From Kalaharituber pfeilii (taxonomy: Eukaryota > Ascomycota > Pezizomycetes > Pezizales > Pezizaceae), in assembly GCA_015179045.1 (NCBI GenBank), contig WHUZ01000107.1:1-64000 (forward strand): DNA of 64,000 nucleotides, read 5' to 3'. The notes below the pieces were generated by a model. That model was not told the DNA's origin. It worked only from the letters and a program-made list of their open reading frames with translations, and did no database searches. Positions 62,774 to 64,000 of this stretch are shown piece after piece (positions within the stretch are counted from its first letter, which is position 1; the number at the start of each line of letters is the position of its first letter). Both the position numbers and the translations under genes were made by a program.

Positions 62774-63190
62774 TTTTTTTTTTTTTTTTTTCATTACTCG
62801 CATGCCGCCCTGGGGGCTATGGTGAGGTTAAATACATGAAGGAAAATAAAATGGATAATGAAAAATTCTCTCCTCCATCAAAAATAATGCGGTAGAATAA
62901 AGGAAATTAAATAGAATTATGTGTTTCACTCCGCTGCCCAGTCTAGGATCTCCACCAGCTTGTTCCCCTCCTTCTCCGCTTTCGCCGGGTATCTCAGCTC
63001 CTACTCCCCCCCCGGAAGTCTTTCCTTCCACACCTCACACTCGTTCATGATGTGCGCAAAATTCTCATACGCCTTCCCGCACCACCTGCACTTGGGTGAG
63101 TCGTCTTTACCTATCTTATGCCTCCACTGTCTCAGTCCCTTATTCCCTATTAGGCCTGCGAGGGTAGCGACTCTCCTCCTTCTTATCCTT
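62774..63190 (-). mobile_element. LINE H, 3' segment (minus strand) with tail A
   Basis: Poly-T, then CATTACTCGCATGCCGCCCTGGGGGCTATGGTGAG (inverse tail A). The minus strand then encodes the ORF2 end (VEILDWAAE), the knuckle CRWCGKAYENFAHIMNECEVW and RRRRVATLAGLIGNKGLRQW, all matching the C-terminus of LINE D. A stop splits the end near 63,000. At 63,190 the orientation changes abruptly. Confidence 0.9.
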
Positions 63191-64000
63191 GAGTCGACTG
63201 AGGAAAGATATAAAGAAACACCGGACGCCGCTAACCCAGGAGGCCAAGGAAGAGGGATTCGAGATGGACCCCCGGAAGTCGGAGACTCTAATAGTGGGGG
63301 TGAAGGGGAGGAGTTATAGGTTAGTGGGACTAACGGTAGACTGGGAGCTGAAATTCGATGAACATTTCGACAAACGACTCCGGCTGGGGAAAGCAACATG
63401 GAATACGGCGTCCAAACTTACAAAAATCCCCCCGAGTAAACGAAGACAAATATACACAAGCATATCCAGGAACATAGCGACATACGAGAGCTGGGCATGG
63501 CTTACATATGCAAAAGGGGCACCGGTGAACAAGAAGCTAAGGGAACTGGAGAGATGGCAATACACGGTAGCGAGAAACATCATCGGAGCACCGTGGGGCA
63601 CCAGGCGGTCGATAGTCGAAGGGATCGTCAATCTGGAGCCAATCGAGACATTCGTAACCGGGGAAAAAGACAGAGTGGAAGCTCGGGCGTTGAGATTCCC
63701 AGGCGAGGAGATACTCGAACCGGAGCAGGACACGACATACCTGAGAGGAGACCTGCGACACCGGGACCCACTACCGATACACACGTTCCCCATTCACCCC
63801 AGTGACCTCACCAAGGATGAGTGGGAAGCCATAATTCAAAAGGAAACAGACGAAGGATAGAAAGGAGTATATACGGACGGGAGCAGAGTGGAAGAGTCAA
63901 CGGGGGCCGGGGTCTACAGTCTCTCCACCGAAACACAATACTACTACCTAGGACGGAGAAGCACGGTAAACGATGGAGAACTCATCGCTATCAGTAGGGC
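63190..64000 (+). pseudogene. LINE H, inverted 5' segment (reverse transcriptase to RNase H)
   Basis: The plus frame 63,189-63,860 reads SRLRKDIKKHR, AKEEGFEMDPRKSETLIVG, LTVDWELKFDEHFDKRLRLG and RNIIGAPWGTRRSIVEGIV, matching LINE D from 33,905 onward. It ends at TAG (63,858-63,860), where LINE D has TGG (Trp), a G-to-A change. RNase H then continues in frame (YTDGSRVEESTGAG, NDGELIAIS) to the window edge. It meets the minus-strand 3' segment head to head. Confidence 0.9.

Noticed and set aside
1..64000. tRNA, rRNA and telomere repeats
   Set aside because: I looked for tRNA B-box (GGTTCGA.TCC), conserved rRNA blocks and TTAGGG runs and found none convincing; a covariance search was not possible.

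Overview
This window is transposon-dense DNA from a filamentous fungus. The longest intact gene encodes a 986-residue HET-domain protein whose motif wording (CWLDVLCLRQ, then RRAWTLQE) resembles Agaricomycete HET proteins. A broken DUF4419-family gene lies nearby. Everything else I can identify is mobile or repetitive: Ty3/gypsy chromoviruses, RNase H-bearing LINEs of the fungal Tad1/I type, small terminal-inverted-repeat (TIR) elements, and several minisatellites. I see no prokaryotic operons, CRISPR array, rRNA or tRNA. The phylum is an inference from protein style only.

Layout. 1-1,470: GC-rich tandem array. 1,471-2,870: AT-rich repeat decay. 2,871-10,337: gypsy element A (minus strand), split by a solo LTR. 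10,338-11,554: AT-rich relics. 11,555-17,291: gypsy element B (minus), with almost identical 738-bp LTRs. 17,292-19,270: a C-to-T/G-to-A-degraded relative of element A on the plus strand. 19,271-25,590: gypsy element C (plus), holding a 24-bp minisatellite and a hAT-type MITE. 25,591-36,330: a minus-strand LINE ORF1 meeting, head to head, a plus-strand LINE (D) that is split by at least four later insertions. 36,331-54,500: TIR elements, LINE fragments, ORF1-only retroposons, and a 60-bp array that is the inverse of the one at 29-30 kb. 54,900-58,000: HET gene. 59,845-62,492: DUF4419 pseudogene split by an 880-bp TA-flanked element. 62,774-64,000: a LINE with an internal inversion.

The most unusual signal is a set of tiny retroposons. 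Many insertions end in one of two short 3' tails followed by poly(A): tail A (CGCCATAGCCC-nnn-GGGCGGC..GCGA.TAATGA) or tail B (CCATGGCGAA.AGCTGCAAGCGGGGT.ACGTGA). Tail A closes full LINEs, 5'-truncated LINEs, ORF1-only 'half-LINEs' and a separate small-protein retroposon. At least seven inserts are little more than the tail plus poly(A) (40-67 bp) and are flanked by 9-14 bp target-site duplications (TSDs). This suggests that the tail is the unit recognised by the LINE machinery and that several non-autonomous families exploit it.

The layering of insertions, most with readable TSDs, gives a relative chronology. Old copies carry strong C-to-T/G-to-A decay consistent with a RIP-like process, and younger ones (element B, the hAT MITEs, the micro-tails) do not. 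All statements come from reading the sequence; no database search was run.
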